Assembly (NCBI RefSeq): GCF_001632775.1
Contig: NZ_CP015249.1
Location: forward strand, 1,840,686-1,904,685
Reading direction: 5' to 3'
Length of the DNA stretch: 64,000 nt
Source of the DNA: Dokdonella koreensis DS-123
GTDB taxonomy: Bacteria > Pseudomonadota > Gammaproteobacteria > Xanthomonadales > Rhodanobacteraceae
In this document: positions 52,924-61,214 of the stretch, one piece after another
How positions within the stretch are numbered: the stretch's first letter is position 1
Layout: each line of letters begins with the position of its first letter
Translations under genes and position numbers: made by a program
The notes under the pieces: generated by a model
Seen by the model: the letters and a program-made list of their open reading frames with translations, nothing else
What the model was told of the DNA's origin: nothing
Database searches by the model: none

Positions 52924-53178
52924 ATGGAGGCGACAGTCGCCGAGCGCGGCCAGATCACCCTGCCCAAGGCAGTGCGCGATGCGCTCGGCCTGACCAAGGG
53001 CACCACGCTCAAGGTCGAGCTCGACGGCAGCCGCATCATCCTGCGCAAGAGCGTGGACGATGCGATCTCGCGCGCGCGCGGCCGCTTCAAGCTCGACGGC
53101 TTCGCCTCCACCGACGAGGCGATGCGCACGATCCGCGGCCGCGCACCCGGCGATCCTGTCGATCCTGTCGATCCTTGA
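52924..53178 (+). CDS. vapB: AbrB/MazE-type antitoxin (VapB)
   Basis: The 84-aa protein has an N-terminal swapped-hairpin AbrB domain (VAERGQITLPKAVRDALGL, then GTTLKVELDGSRIIL) that should bind DNA. A C-terminal region (SRARGRFKLDGF) would neutralise the toxin. The ATG at 52924 was chosen because GAGGAG precedes it by seven bases; an ATG 24 nt upstream lies inside the operator. The C-terminus ends in a DPV repeat coded by a 9-bp tandem repeat. The toxin gene starts 10 nt after its stop. Confidence 0.87.
   Translation: MEATVAERGQITLPKAVRDALGLTKGTTLKVELDGSRIILRKSVDDAISRARGRFKLDGFASTDEAMRTIRGRAPGDPVDPVDP
53152..53176 (+). repeat. 9-bp tandem repeat at the end of vapB
   Basis: GATCCTGTC is repeated twice, followed by a partial copy (GATCCTT). 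It codes for the C-terminal DPVDPVDP and ends at the stop codon. Confidence 0.8.
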
Positions 53179-53188
53179 TGACGGTTCG

Positions 53189-53590
53189 ATGATCGCCATC
53201 GATTCCTCGGTGCTGGTCGACCTGCTCGCCGACGGCCCCCAGGCCGACGCCGCCGAGGCCTGCCTGCGCCAGTGCCTGAGTGCCGGCCCAGTAGTGGTCT
53301 GCGACATCGTGCTGGCCGAGGTCTGCGGCGCGCTGCGCGACGGCGCCGAGGCACTGGCGGTGCTGGAGGACATGAGCATCCGCTATCACCCGCTGGAGGC
53401 CAAGTCGGCCCTGCGCGCGGGCGAGATGCAGCGGCGCTACCGCCAGCGCGGCGGCGTTCGCAACCGGGCCGTTCCCGATTTCCTGATCGGCGCCCACGCG
53501 CTGCTCCAGTGCAACGGCCTGATCACGCGCGACCAGGCCTTCTACCGCGACTACTTCAAGGGGCTCAAGCTGATCGTGCCGTCGGCCTGA
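53189..53590 (+). CDS. vapC: PIN-domain toxin ribonuclease (VapC)
   Basis: The 133-aa PIN-domain protein should be an Mg2+-dependent RNase; VapC toxins usually cut tRNA or rRNA. The acidic quartet is complete: Asp5 ([11 protein letters not shown]), Glu44 (VLAEVCG), Asp97 ([10 protein letters not shown]) and Asp115 (LITRDQAFY). The ATG at 53189 gives the standard N-terminus; an earlier overlapping ATG is in another frame and closes at once. It is co-transcribed with vapB and lies just before acnB, a typical accessory insertion between housekeeping genes. Confidence 0.9.
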   Translation: MIAIDSSVLVDLLADGPQADAAEACLRQCLSAGPVVVCDIVLAEVCGALRDGAEALAVLEDMSIRYHPLEAKSALRAGEMQRRYRQRGGVRNRAVPDFLIGAHALLQCNGLITRDQAFYRDYFKGLKLIVPSA

Positions 53591-53636
53591 GCCCGCGTCT
53601 TTTCCCCTTTTTCCCATCGCCCCATCCGGAGTCACC

Positions 53637-56222
53637 ATGCTGGACGCCTATCGCCAACACGTTGCCGAGCGCGCTGCCCTCGGCATCCCGCCGCTGCCGC
53701 TTTCCGCCCGCCAGACCGCCGATGTGATCGAGTTGCTCAAGGCGCCTCCAGCCGGCGAAGAAGCCTTCCTGGTCGACCTCATCACCTACCGCGTGCCGGC
53801 CGGCGTCGACGACGCGGCCAAGGTCAAGGCGTCCTATCTGGCGGCCCTGGCGTTCGGCAGCGAGCGCTGCGCGCTGATCCCGCGCGAGCGGGCGACCGAA
53901 CTGCTCGGCACGATGCTCGGCGGCTACAACATCCATCCGCTGGTCGAGCTGCTCGACGACGCGCAGGTCGGCGGCATCGCCAGTGACGCGCTGAAGAAGA
54001 CGTTGCTGATGTTCGACGCCTTCCACGACGTCAAGGAAAAGGCCGATGCCGGCAATGCCAACGCGCGCTCGGTCCTGGAGAGCTGGGCCGCGGCCGAGTG
54101 GTTCACGAGCCGGCCGGCGGTTCCCGAAACCCTCACCGTCACCGTCTTCAAGGTGAGCGGCGAGACCAACACCGACGACCTGTCGCCGGCGCCGGACGCG
54201 ACCACGCGCCCGGACATCCCGCTGCACGCGCTGGCGATGCTCAAGAACCGGCGCGAGGGCATCGAGCCGGAGGAAGACGGCAAGCGCGGCCCGGTGAAGT
54301 TCATCGAATCGCTGAAGGAGAAGGGACACCTGGTCGCCTATGTCGGCGACGTGGTCGGCACCGGCTCCAGCCGCAAGTCGGCCACCAACTCGGTGCTCTG
54401 GTTCACCGGCGAGGACATCCCGTTCATTCCGAACAAGCGCTTCGGGGGTGTGTGCCTCGGCAGCAAGATCGCGCCGATCTTCTACAACACGATGGAGGAC
54501 GCCGGTGCCTTGCCGATCGAGCTGGACGTCTCGCAGATGCACATGGGCGACGTCGTCGAGCTGCGCCCGTACGAAGGCAAGGCACTGAAGAACGGCGAGG
54601 TGATCGCCACCTTCCAGGTCAAGTCGGACGTGCTGTTCGACGAGGTGCGCGCCGGCGGCCGCATCCCGCTGATCATCGGCCGCGGCCTCACGACCAAGGC
54701 GCGCGAGGCGCTGGGCCTGCCGCCCTCGGCGCTGTTCCGCCTGCCGCAGAACCCCGCCGACAGCGGCCGCGGCTACACGCTGGCGCAGAAGATGGTGGGA
54801 CGCGCCTGCGGCCTGCCGGAAGGCGAGGGCGTGCGCCCGGGCACCTACTGCGAGCCGAAGATGACCAGTGTCGGTTCGCAGGACACGACCGGCCCGATGA
54901 CCCGCGACGAGCTCAAGGACCTGGCTTGCCTGGGCTTCTCGGCGGACCTGGTGATGCAGTCGTTCTGCCATACCGCGGCCTACCCGAAGCCGGTGGACGT
55001 CAAGACCCATCACGAGCTGCCGGCCTTCATCAGCAACCGCGGCGGCATCTCGCTGCGGCCCGGCGACGGCGTGATCCATTCCTGGCTCAACCGGATGCTG
55101 CTGCCCGACACCGTCGGCACCGGCGGCGATTCCCATACCCGTTTCCCGATCGGCATCTCGTTCCCGGCCGGTTCCGGCCTGGTCGCCTTCGCTGCGGCCA
55201 CCGGCGTCATGCCGCTGGACATGCCCGAATCGGTGCTGGTCCGCTTCAAGGGCACGCTGCAGCCGGGCGTGACGCTGCGCGACCTGGTCAACGCGATTCC
55301 GCTGTACGCGATCAAGCAGGGCCTGCTGACCGTCGCCAAGCAGGGCAAGAAGAACATCTTCTCCGGCCGCATCCTGGAGATCGAGGGCCTGCCGGACCTC
55401 AAGGTCGAGCAGGCATTCGAGCTGTCCGACGCCTCGGCCGAGCGCTCGGCGGCCGGCTGCACGGTGCACCTGGGCAAGGCGCCGATCATCGAGTACATCA
55501 CCAGCAACATCACGCTGCTGAAGTGGATGATCGCCAACGGCTACCAGGATCCGCGCTCGATCGCGCGCCGCATCAAGGCGATGGAGGCATGGCTGGCCGA
55601 TCCGCGGCTGCTCGAGCCGGATGCCGACGCCGAGTACGCGGCGGTCATCGAGATCGACCTGGCCGACATCCACGAGCCGATCGTCGCCTGCCCGAACGAT
55701 CCGGACGACGTCAAGACCTTGTCCGAGGTCTCCGGTGCCGCCATCGACGAGGTCTTCATCGGCTCGTGCATGACCAACATCGGGCATTTTCGCGCGGCCT
55801 CCAAGCTGCTCGAGGGAAAGCGCGACATTCCGGCCAAGCTGTGGGTCGCACCGCCGACGAAGATGGATGCCGCCGAGCTCACCAAGGAGGGCCACTACGG
55901 CACCTTCGGGACCGCCGGCGCGCGCATGGAGATGCCGGGCTGCTCGCTGTGCATGGGCAACCAGGCGCAGGTGCGGGAAGGCGCGACCGTGTTCTCGACC
56001 AGCACGCGCAACTTCCCGAACCGGCTCGGCCGCAACACCAATGTCTATCTCGGCTCGGCGGAACTGGCGGCGATCTGCTCGCGCCTGGGACGCATCCCGA
56101 CGCGCGAGGAGTACATGGCCGATATCGGTGTCATCAACGCCAATGGCGACACGATCTATCGCTACATGAACTTCGACCAGATCGAGGACTTCAAGGACGT
56201 GGCCGACACGGTTGCGGCGTGA
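53637..56222 (+). CDS. acnB: Bifunctional aconitate hydratase 2 / 2-methylisocitrate dehydratase
   Basis: AcnB (861 aa) is the main TCA-cycle aconitase; the Xanthomonas homologue is known as RpfA. The N-terminal HEAT-like domain ([20 protein letters not shown]) is specific to AcnB. The swivel domain precedes the catalytic core, opposite to AcnA. Fe-S ligands are in [15 protein letters not shown] and in [32 protein letters not shown] is the substrate loop. It follows vapC by 46 nt. Apo-AcnB can bind mRNA in other bacteria, so a regulatory role is possible but not visible here. Confidence 0.96.
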   Translation: MLDAYRQHVAERAALGIPPLPLSARQTADVIELLKAPPAGEEAFLVDLITYRVPAGVDDAAKVKASYLAALAFGSERCALIPRERATELLGTMLGGYNIHPLVELLDDAQVGGIASDALKKTLLMFDAFHDVKEKADAGNANARSVLESWAAAEWFTSRPAVPETLTVTVFKVSGETNTDDLSPAPDATTRPDIPLHALAMLKNRREGIEPEEDGKRGPVKFIESLKEKGHLVAYVGDVVGTGSSRKSATNSVLWFTGEDIPFIPNKRFGGVCLGSKIAPIFYNTMEDAGALPIELDVSQMHMGDVVELRPYEGKALKNGEVIATFQVKSDVLFDEVRAGGRIPLIIGRGLTTKAREALGLPPSALFRLPQNPADSGRGYTLAQKMVGRACGLPEGEGVRPGTYCEPKMTSVGSQDTTGPMTRDELKDLACLGFSADLVMQSFCHTAAYPKPVDVKTHHELPAFISNRGGISLRPGDGVIHSWLNRMLLPDTVGTGGDSHTRFPIGISFPAGSGLVAFAAATGVMPLDMPESVLVRFKGTLQPGVTLRDLVNAIPLYAIKQGLLTVAKQGKKNIFSGRILEIEGLPDLKVEQAFELSDASAERSAAGCTVHLGKAPIIEYITSNITLLKWMIANGYQDPRSIARRIKAMEAWLADPRLLEPDADAEYAAVIEIDLADIHEPIVACPNDPDDVKTLSEVSGAAIDEVFIGSCMTNIGHFRAASKLLEGKRDIPAKLWVAPPTKMDAAELTKEGHYGTFGTAGARMEMPGCSLCMGNQAQVREGATVFSTSTRNFPNRLGRNTNVYLGSAELAAICSRLGRIPTREEYMADIGVINANGDTIYRYMNFDQIEDFKDVADTVAA

Positions 56223-56265
56223 AGGATGCGTCTTCGGAGATGTGGCGCCGGCCGGAGCGGGCCCG

Positions 56266-58506
56266 ATGACCGGCGCCAACCCGGCTGATCGGCGCCTGGC
56301 CATCGAGCAGCTCGGCAAGGGCACGGCGCTGCACCGCGCCGGCCAGCTGGGCCTGGCGCAGAGCCACTACCAGCGCGCGGTCAAGCTGGACCCCGGCAAC
56401 GCCGATGCCTGGCACCTGCTGGGCATCGTCACGCTGCAGGCCGGCAACCTGCCGCTGGCGGTCAAGCACCTTCGCCAGTGCGTGACGCTGCGGCCGGCCT
56501 TCGCCGAGGCGCACAACAACCTGGGCGTCGCACTGCGACGCCTGGGGCGCCATGCCGAGTCGGCACAGGCCTTCGGCGGCGCCCTGGCGGCCCGGGACCG
56601 GTACGCCGAGGCGGCCTACAACCTCGGTCTGGCGCTCGAGGCGACCGGCGAGGTGTCCACTGCGGAACAGGCGTTGCGCCAGTGCCTGCAGTGGCAGCCC
56701 GGCAATGCCGATGCGGCGACCAATCTCGGCAATCTGCTGCGGGGCCAGGGACGCCTGGACGAGGCCCAGCCGCTGCTCGCGCGGGCCTGCGAGCTGGCGC
56801 CGGACCGGGCCCAGAGCCAGGCCAACCTCGCCTTGCTGATGGGAGACCTCGGGCGCCACGGCGAGGCGGTGACACTGGCGCGCAAGGCCGTGGTGCTGGA
56901 GCCGGAACAAGGGCACTGGTGGCGCATCCAGGGCATCGCCGAGCGGCTCCACCAGGATCGCGAGGCGGCCATCGCTTCGCTGCGCCGGGCCTGCGAGCTG
57001 GACCCCACCGACGAAACCGCGCGATTCGAGCTCGCGTTGACGCTGCAGGAGTCCGGCGCCATCGACGAGGCGCGCGTGCTGCTCGCCCGCGTCAAGCCCC
57101 CGCCGGGCACCGCCGAGCGCCTGCGCTGGATGCGTGCGCTGGCGCTGCCGGCGATCTATCGCGACGAGGCCGAGGTCGACGCGGCCCGCCTCGCCTTCGC
57201 ACAGGGCCTGGCCGGGCTGCGCGAGCGGCTGCGGCTGGACGGCCCCTCCCGCATCCGCGAGGCCTACCAGGCAGCGGCCGGCTTCGCGCCGTTCCACCTG
57301 CACTACCAGCCCCGCGACAATACCGGCCTGCAGCGCGCCTTCGGCGACCTCGTCGCCGACGTGATGCGGGCGGCCGCGCCCTCGTTGGCGGAACCCTGCG
57401 ACTGGGCCGCCGGCCCGCAGGGCGGCCGGGTACGCGTCGGCGTGGTCGGCAGCCATTTCATGCGGCACACCGTCTCGCGCTACTTCAACGACCTGCTGGC
57501 GGATCTCGACCCGGAGCGATTCGAGGTCACGATCTGGCACGCCGGCATTCGCGATGCCGAAACCGACGCACTGGCCGGCCGCGTGCATGCGTTCACGTAC
57601 GTGCACGGCGATCCGCTCGACACGGCCGCGGCGATCCGCGCGGCGCGCCTCGACGTGCTGGTCTACCCGGAGCTCGGCCTGGACCCACGCAGCCAGGTGC
57701 TGGCGGCCTTGCGCCTGGCGCCCGTGCAGTGCGTGCTCGGCGGCCATCCGGTCACCAGCGGCCTGCCGACCATCGACTATTTCCTGAGCGGCGCAGCGAT
57801 CGAGCCGCCGGACGCCGACGCGCACTATCGGGAACGCCTGGTACGCCTGCCGGGACTCGGCGCGCGTCCGCGTCCGCCGTCGGCGCCGGGCAATGCGGAT
57901 TGGCTGCCCGGCGGCGCGTGCGAGGGACCGCTGCTGCTGTGCCTGCAGTACCACATCAAGCTGGTGCCGGGTTTCGACGCGGTGCTGGCCCGGATCGCCG
58001 AGCGGACCGGCGCGCGCATCGGCTTCTTCACGCGCGAGCCGGCGCTGACGCGGTTGTTCCGGGCGCGCGTCGACGCCGTGTTCGCGCGGCACGGCCTCGA
58101 CGCGGGACGGCATCTGGTCGACCTGCCGGCGCAGGGCTATGCCGACTACCTGGCCGGCGTCGCGGCGACGCCGCTGGTCCTGGACACGCCGGGATTCTCG
58201 GGCGGCGGAACCAGCCTCGACGCGCTCGGTGTCGCCACGCCGGTGCTGGCGTTCCGGAGCGCCATGGCGCGGGGCCGGCAGACCGCCGGCATGCTGGACC
58301 TGATCGGCGTCGACGACCTCGTCGCCACGGACGAGGCGGACTACGTCGACAAGGCCGTCGCCCTGTGCCGGGACGGCGAACTGCGGCGCGACCTGTCCGG
58401 GCGCATCGCCGAACGCAGGCAGCGGCTGTTCGAGGACCGGGCACCGCAGGCGGCGTTCGCCGCCTTCCTGCAGGATCCGGCGGCCTTCGCCCGCTCCGGC
58501 GCGTGA
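56266..58506 (+). CDS. TPR/O-GlcNAc transferase-like glycosyltransferase (GT41 type)
   Basis: The 746-aa protein starts with about eight tetratricopeptide repeats (residues 1-290; for example AHNNLGVALRRLGRHAESAQ and AAYNLGLALEATGEV). It ends with a region like the catalytic part of O-GlcNAc transferases (VGVVGSHFMRHTVSRYF; VQCVLGGHPVTSGLPTIDYF; DTPGFSGGGTSLDALGVATP). It has no signal peptide, so it should act in the cytoplasm, on proteins or on a sugar acceptor. The ATG at 56266 has a GGAG site; upstream in-frame codons overlap acnB. It lies 43 nt after acnB and converges on hflD. Substrate unknown. Confidence 0.8.
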   Translation: MTGANPADRRLAIEQLGKGTALHRAGQLGLAQSHYQRAVKLDPGNADAWHLLGIVTLQAGNLPLAVKHLRQCVTLRPAFAEAHNNLGVALRRLGRHAESAQAFGGALAARDRYAEAAYNLGLALEATGEVSTAEQALRQCLQWQPGNADAATNLGNLLRGQGRLDEAQPLLARACELAPDRAQSQANLALLMGDLGRHGEAVTLARKAVVLEPEQGHWWRIQGIAERLHQDREAAIASLRRACELDPTDETARFELALTLQESGAIDEARVLLARVKPPPGTAERLRWMRALALPAIYRDEAEVDAARLAFAQGLAGLRERLRLDGPSRIREAYQAAAGFAPFHLHYQPRDNTGLQRAFGDLVADVMRAAAPSLAEPCDWAAGPQGGRVRVGVVGSHFMRHTVSRYFNDLLADLDPERFEVTIWHAGIRDAETDALAGRVHAFTYVHGDPLDTAAAIRAARLDVLVYPELGLDPRSQVLAALRLAPVQCVLGGHPVTSGLPTIDYFLSGAAIEPPDADAHYRERLVRLPGLGARPRPPSAPGNADWLPGGACEGPLLLCLQYHIKLVPGFDAVLARIAERTGARIGFFTREPALTRLFRARVDAVFARHGLDAGRHLVDLPAQGYADYLAGVAATPLVLDTPGFSGGGTSLDALGVATPVLAFRSAMARGRQTAGMLDLIGVDDLVATDEADYVDKAVALCRDGELRRDLSGRIAERRQRLFEDRAPQAAFAAFLQDPAAFARSGA

Positions 58507-58513
58507 GGCCGGG

Positions 58514-59137
58514 TCAGCCGGCGTCGAGCGTCGCCCGCGCCAACAGGCCGCGAGCCAGCATCGCGTACTCGCGGCGCCGGAACAGCAGCCGCCACTGGTT
58601 GCCGCCGACCTGGCGCCACAGCACGGCGGCGCGGATCGCCGCGAGCAGCAGGGCGCGGATCTGTTCGACCTTGGACTCCTGCGTCAGCTGCACCGGATTG
58701 CCGTGCACGACGATGCGGGGCCGCAGCGTGGACAGGGTGTCCACGTAGATCGCGGCGAGCCGGGAATGGATCGACGGGTTGTCGATCCCGAAATGGTCCA
58801 CCTGCCGCTGTGCCGATTCGATCGCACGTCGCAGCGCCTCGAGCATCGCCGGCCTGCGCGAGAGCTTGCGTTCCAGGCGCAGGGTGGCGACCACCAACTG
58901 GGTCAGTTGCGGGTCGCGGTCGCTGGACTCGATCTGGGCGATCAGGGTTTCCAGCCCCGGGCGCAACCGGGAAAGGCCGCCGAAGACGGCCTCGGGGCTG
59001 TCCGCGTCGATCCGGAAGATGCTGGCGATGCTGGCCTGGGCGGCCTGCGTGTCGCAGCGGCCCTCCATCGCCATCTCGCGCACCAGGGCGCAGGCCTGGA
59101 ACACGCCGGCGAGGGCGATGACCCGTGATTCACGCAT
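58514..59137 (-). CDS. hflD: HflD (high-frequency lysogenization protein homologue)
   Basis: The 207-aa helical protein (E. coli 213) belongs to the HflD family, a peripheral membrane protein that in E. coli affects lambda CII. Typical segments are [49 protein letters not shown] and [20 protein letters not shown]. The ATG at 59137 overlaps the mnmA stop by 8 nt. The order nudJ-mnmA-hflD matches E. coli; purB, the next gene there, is not present here. Confidence 0.92.
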   Translation of the reverse strand: MRESRVIALAGVFQACALVREMAMEGRCDTQAAQASIASIFRIDADSPEAVFGGLSRLRPGLETLIAQIESSDRDPQLTQLVVATLRLERKLSRRPAMLEALRRAIESAQRQVDHFGIDNPSIHSRLAAIYVDTLSTLRPRIVVHGNPVQLTQESKVEQIRALLLAAIRAAVLWRQVGGNQWRLLFRRREYAMLARGLLARATLDAG

Positions 59138-60251
59138 GGGAAGGTACCTCGTTCCATTGTTCGAGCGGCGCGTCGCTGCGCTCGATGACGGCGCCGCCGA
59201 GACAGGCCTCGCCGTCGTAGAAGACGACCGACTGGCCCGGCGTGACCGCACGCTGCGGCTGGTCGAACCGCACGATGCAGCCATCGCCGGTCAGCTCGAC
59301 GTGGCAGGCCTGATCCGGTTGCCGGTAGCGGGTTTTCGCGGCGCAGTCGAAGCGTCCCGCGGGAGGCGATCCGGCGATCCAATGGACCTCGCCCGCGGCC
59401 AGCCGGTGCGACAGCAGCCAGGCGTTGGCGTTGCCCTGGACGGCATAGACGATATTGGCAGCCACGTCCTTGCCGACCACGTACCACGGCTCCCCGCCGG
59501 CGCCGCGCTGGCCGCCGATGCCCAGCCCGCCGCGCTGGCCGAGCGTGTAGTACATCGCGCCGGCATGCTCGCCGATCAGCCGTCCGTCCGGCGTGTGGAT
59601 CGGGCCGGGCTGCGCCGGCAGGTAGCGCGCGAGGAAGGCGCGGAAGTCGCGTTCGCCGATGAAGCAGATGCCGGTCGAGTCCTTCTTGTCGTGGGTGGCC
59701 AATCCGAGGTCGCGGGCGATCTGCCGCACCTGCGGCTTGGTCAGCTCGCCGACCGGGAACAGCGTCGCCGCCAGCTGCTCCTGGCCCAGCGCATGCAGGA
59801 AGTAGCTCTGGTCCTTGTCGGCATCGCGTCCCCGCAGCAGCTGCCAGCGTCCGTTGGCGTGGCCGATGCGGGCGTAGTGGCCGGTGGCGATTCGCTCGGC
59901 GCCGAGCGCCCGGGCATGGTCCAGGAAGGTCTTGAACTTGATCTCGCGGTTGCAGAGCACGTCCGGGTTGGGCGTCCGGCCGGCACCGTACTCGGCCAGG
60001 AAGTGCGCGAAGACCTGGTCCCAGTACTCGGACGCGAAGTTGCGTGCATGGAACGGGATGCCCAGCCGGGCGCAGAGCGCAACGGCGTCCTTGCGGTCGG
60101 CCTCGGCACGGCACGGCCCGTCCCGGTCGTCCTCCTCCCAGTTCTTCATGAACAGGCCGGCCACCGCATGGCCGGCCGATTGCAGCAGGGCGGCGGCGAC
60201 CGACGAATCGACGCCGCCGGACACGCCGACGATCACCGGCCCCGTAGCCAT
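59130..60251 (-). CDS. mnmA: tRNA-specific 2-thiouridylase MnmA
   Basis: MnmA (373 aa) makes the s2 of mnm5s2U34 in tRNAs for Lys, Glu and Gln. The PP-loop [12 protein letters not shown] lies at about residues 9-20. The two catalytic cysteines are in [11 protein letters not shown] and [11 protein letters not shown], and ATGHYARI and [13 protein letters not shown] complete the family pattern. The ATG at 60251 was chosen over an in-frame start inside nudJ. It begins 4 nt after the nudJ stop and overlaps hflD by 8 nt. Confidence 0.96.
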   Translation of the reverse strand: MATGPVIVGVSGGVDSSVAAALLQSAGHAVAGLFMKNWEEDDRDGPCRAEADRKDAVALCARLGIPFHARNFASEYWDQVFAHFLAEYGAGRTPNPDVLCNREIKFKTFLDHARALGAERIATGHYARIGHANGRWQLLRGRDADKDQSYFLHALGQEQLAATLFPVGELTKPQVRQIARDLGLATHDKKDSTGICFIGERDFRAFLARYLPAQPGPIHTPDGRLIGEHAGAMYYTLGQRGGLGIGGQRGAGGEPWYVVGKDVAANIVYAVQGNANAWLLSHRLAAGEVHWIAGSPPAGRFDCAAKTRYRQPDQACHVELTGDGCIVRFDQPQRAVTPGQSVVFYDGEACLGGAVIERSDAPLEQWNEVPSHA

Positions 60252-60255
60252 CGCG

Positions 60256-60759
60256 TCAGCCGGCCGCGGCCGTGAGATAGCGGATCGCATCCAGCGGCAG
60301 GCGTGGGCCGGCGAGCCAATCCTCGACGCTGGCCAGGACCATCGGGCTGCGCAGACGGTCGCCGGCGGCGGCGATCTCCTCGCGGCTCAGCCACAGGGTC
60401 TGCACGATGCCCGTGTCCAGCGCCCGGTCGGCATGGTGGCGCAGCGGTTCGGCGGCGAAGACGAAGCGGACGAACTGGCGGTCGTTGCCGCCGCGGGTCC
60501 ATTGCTGAACGCCGAGGAACGCCGTCAGGGCGACGTCCCAGCCGGTTTCCTCCAAGGTCTCGCGGATCGCCGCGTCCAGCAGCGATTCATCCGGATCGAG
60601 ATGACCGGCCGGCTGGTTGAGCACGATTTCGCCGCGGATGTCTTCCTCGACCAGCAGGAAACGCCCGGCGCGCTGGACCACCGTGGCGACCGTCACGTGG
60701 GGGCGCCAGACGTCGATGTCGTCGGCCGATGCGAGGTTTCCGGTCGCGTCGATATTCAT
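60256..60759 (-). CDS. nudJ: Nudix phosphohydrolase NudJ
   Basis: The 167-aa Nudix enzyme has a full Nudix box ([20 protein letters not shown] then TGW, near residues 53-76). It has the flanking NQPAGHL and QYW-like regions of NudJ, which hydrolyses thiamine pyrophosphate-type and nucleoside di/triphosphate substrates in E. coli. The ATG at 60759 avoids an unsupported extension into the clpS promoter. The placement before mnmA supports the NudJ name. It is divergent from clpS. Confidence 0.87.
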   Translation of the reverse strand: MNIDATGNLASADDIDVWRPHVTVATVVQRAGRFLLVEEDIRGEIVLNQPAGHLDPDESLLDAAIRETLEETGWDVALTAFLGVQQWTRGGNDRQFVRFVFAAEPLRHHADRALDTGIVQTLWLSREEIAAAGDRLRSPMVLASVEDWLAGPRLPLDAIRYLTAAAG

Positions 60760-60806
60760 GGCGCGCAGTGTACTTGAACCGCGTCCGTCACCCCCGATCT
60801 GGGCGC

Positions 60807-60812
60807 TATACT
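60807..60812 (+). promoter_or_regulatory. Candidate -10 element of clpS
   Basis: TATACT (5/6) lies 28 nt before the clpS start in the 80-nt gap to nudJ. A -35 of only 3/6 (CCGTCA) is found 16 nt upstream. Confidence 0.42.
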
Positions 60813-60839
60813 GATTTCCAGTCGATCGTCCCCAGGCCC

Positions 60840-61172
60840 ATGACCCCACCCCAGGATCCCCATACCGAACACGAGCACGACCGCGGATTGGCGGTCGAGG
60901 AAACGCGGCCGGAGGTCGCGCGCCCGCCGCTGTACCAGGTGTTGCTGTTGAATGACGACTACACGCCGATGGAGTTCGTCGTCGTCGTACTGGAGAGCTT
61001 CTTCGGCATGAACCGGGAGCGGGCGACCCAGGTGATGCTCCACGTGCATACGCGCGGCCGGGGCATCTGCGGCGTGTTCACCCGCGAAGTGGCCGAGACC
61101 AAGGTGACCCAGGTCAACGAATTTTCCAGGACCCACCAGCATCCGTTGCTCTGCACTATGGAAAAAGCCTGA
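60840..61172 (+). CDS. clpS: ATP-dependent Clp protease adaptor ClpS
   Basis: ClpS (110 aa; E. coli 106) recognises N-degron substrates and hands them to ClpAP. A charged N-terminal tail (1-28) precedes the core [20 protein letters not shown], in which Asp-Asp and the hydrophobic pocket residues contact the N-terminal residue of substrates. [14 protein letters not shown] and VTREVAETK-type segments follow. The ATG at 60840 gives the standard length. It lies 42 nt before clpA. Confidence 0.96.
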   Translation: MTPPQDPHTEHEHDRGLAVEETRPEVARPPLYQVLLLNDDYTPMEFVVVVLESFFGMNRERATQVMLHVHTRGRGICGVFTREVAETKVTQVNEFSRTHQHPLLCTMEKA

Positions 61173-61214
61173 CAGGCCCCATTTCGGGGGCTGTTGAAAG
61201 TGGAGACACCGCAT

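Noticed and set aside
53152-53176. Short repeats as a possible CRISPR fragment
   Set aside because: The units are 9 bp, directly tandem without spacers, and lie within the antitoxin coding sequence.
53565-56324. A 919-codon open frame on the minus strand opposite acnB
   Set aside because: It is antisense to a complete acnB and shows shadow-frame composition.
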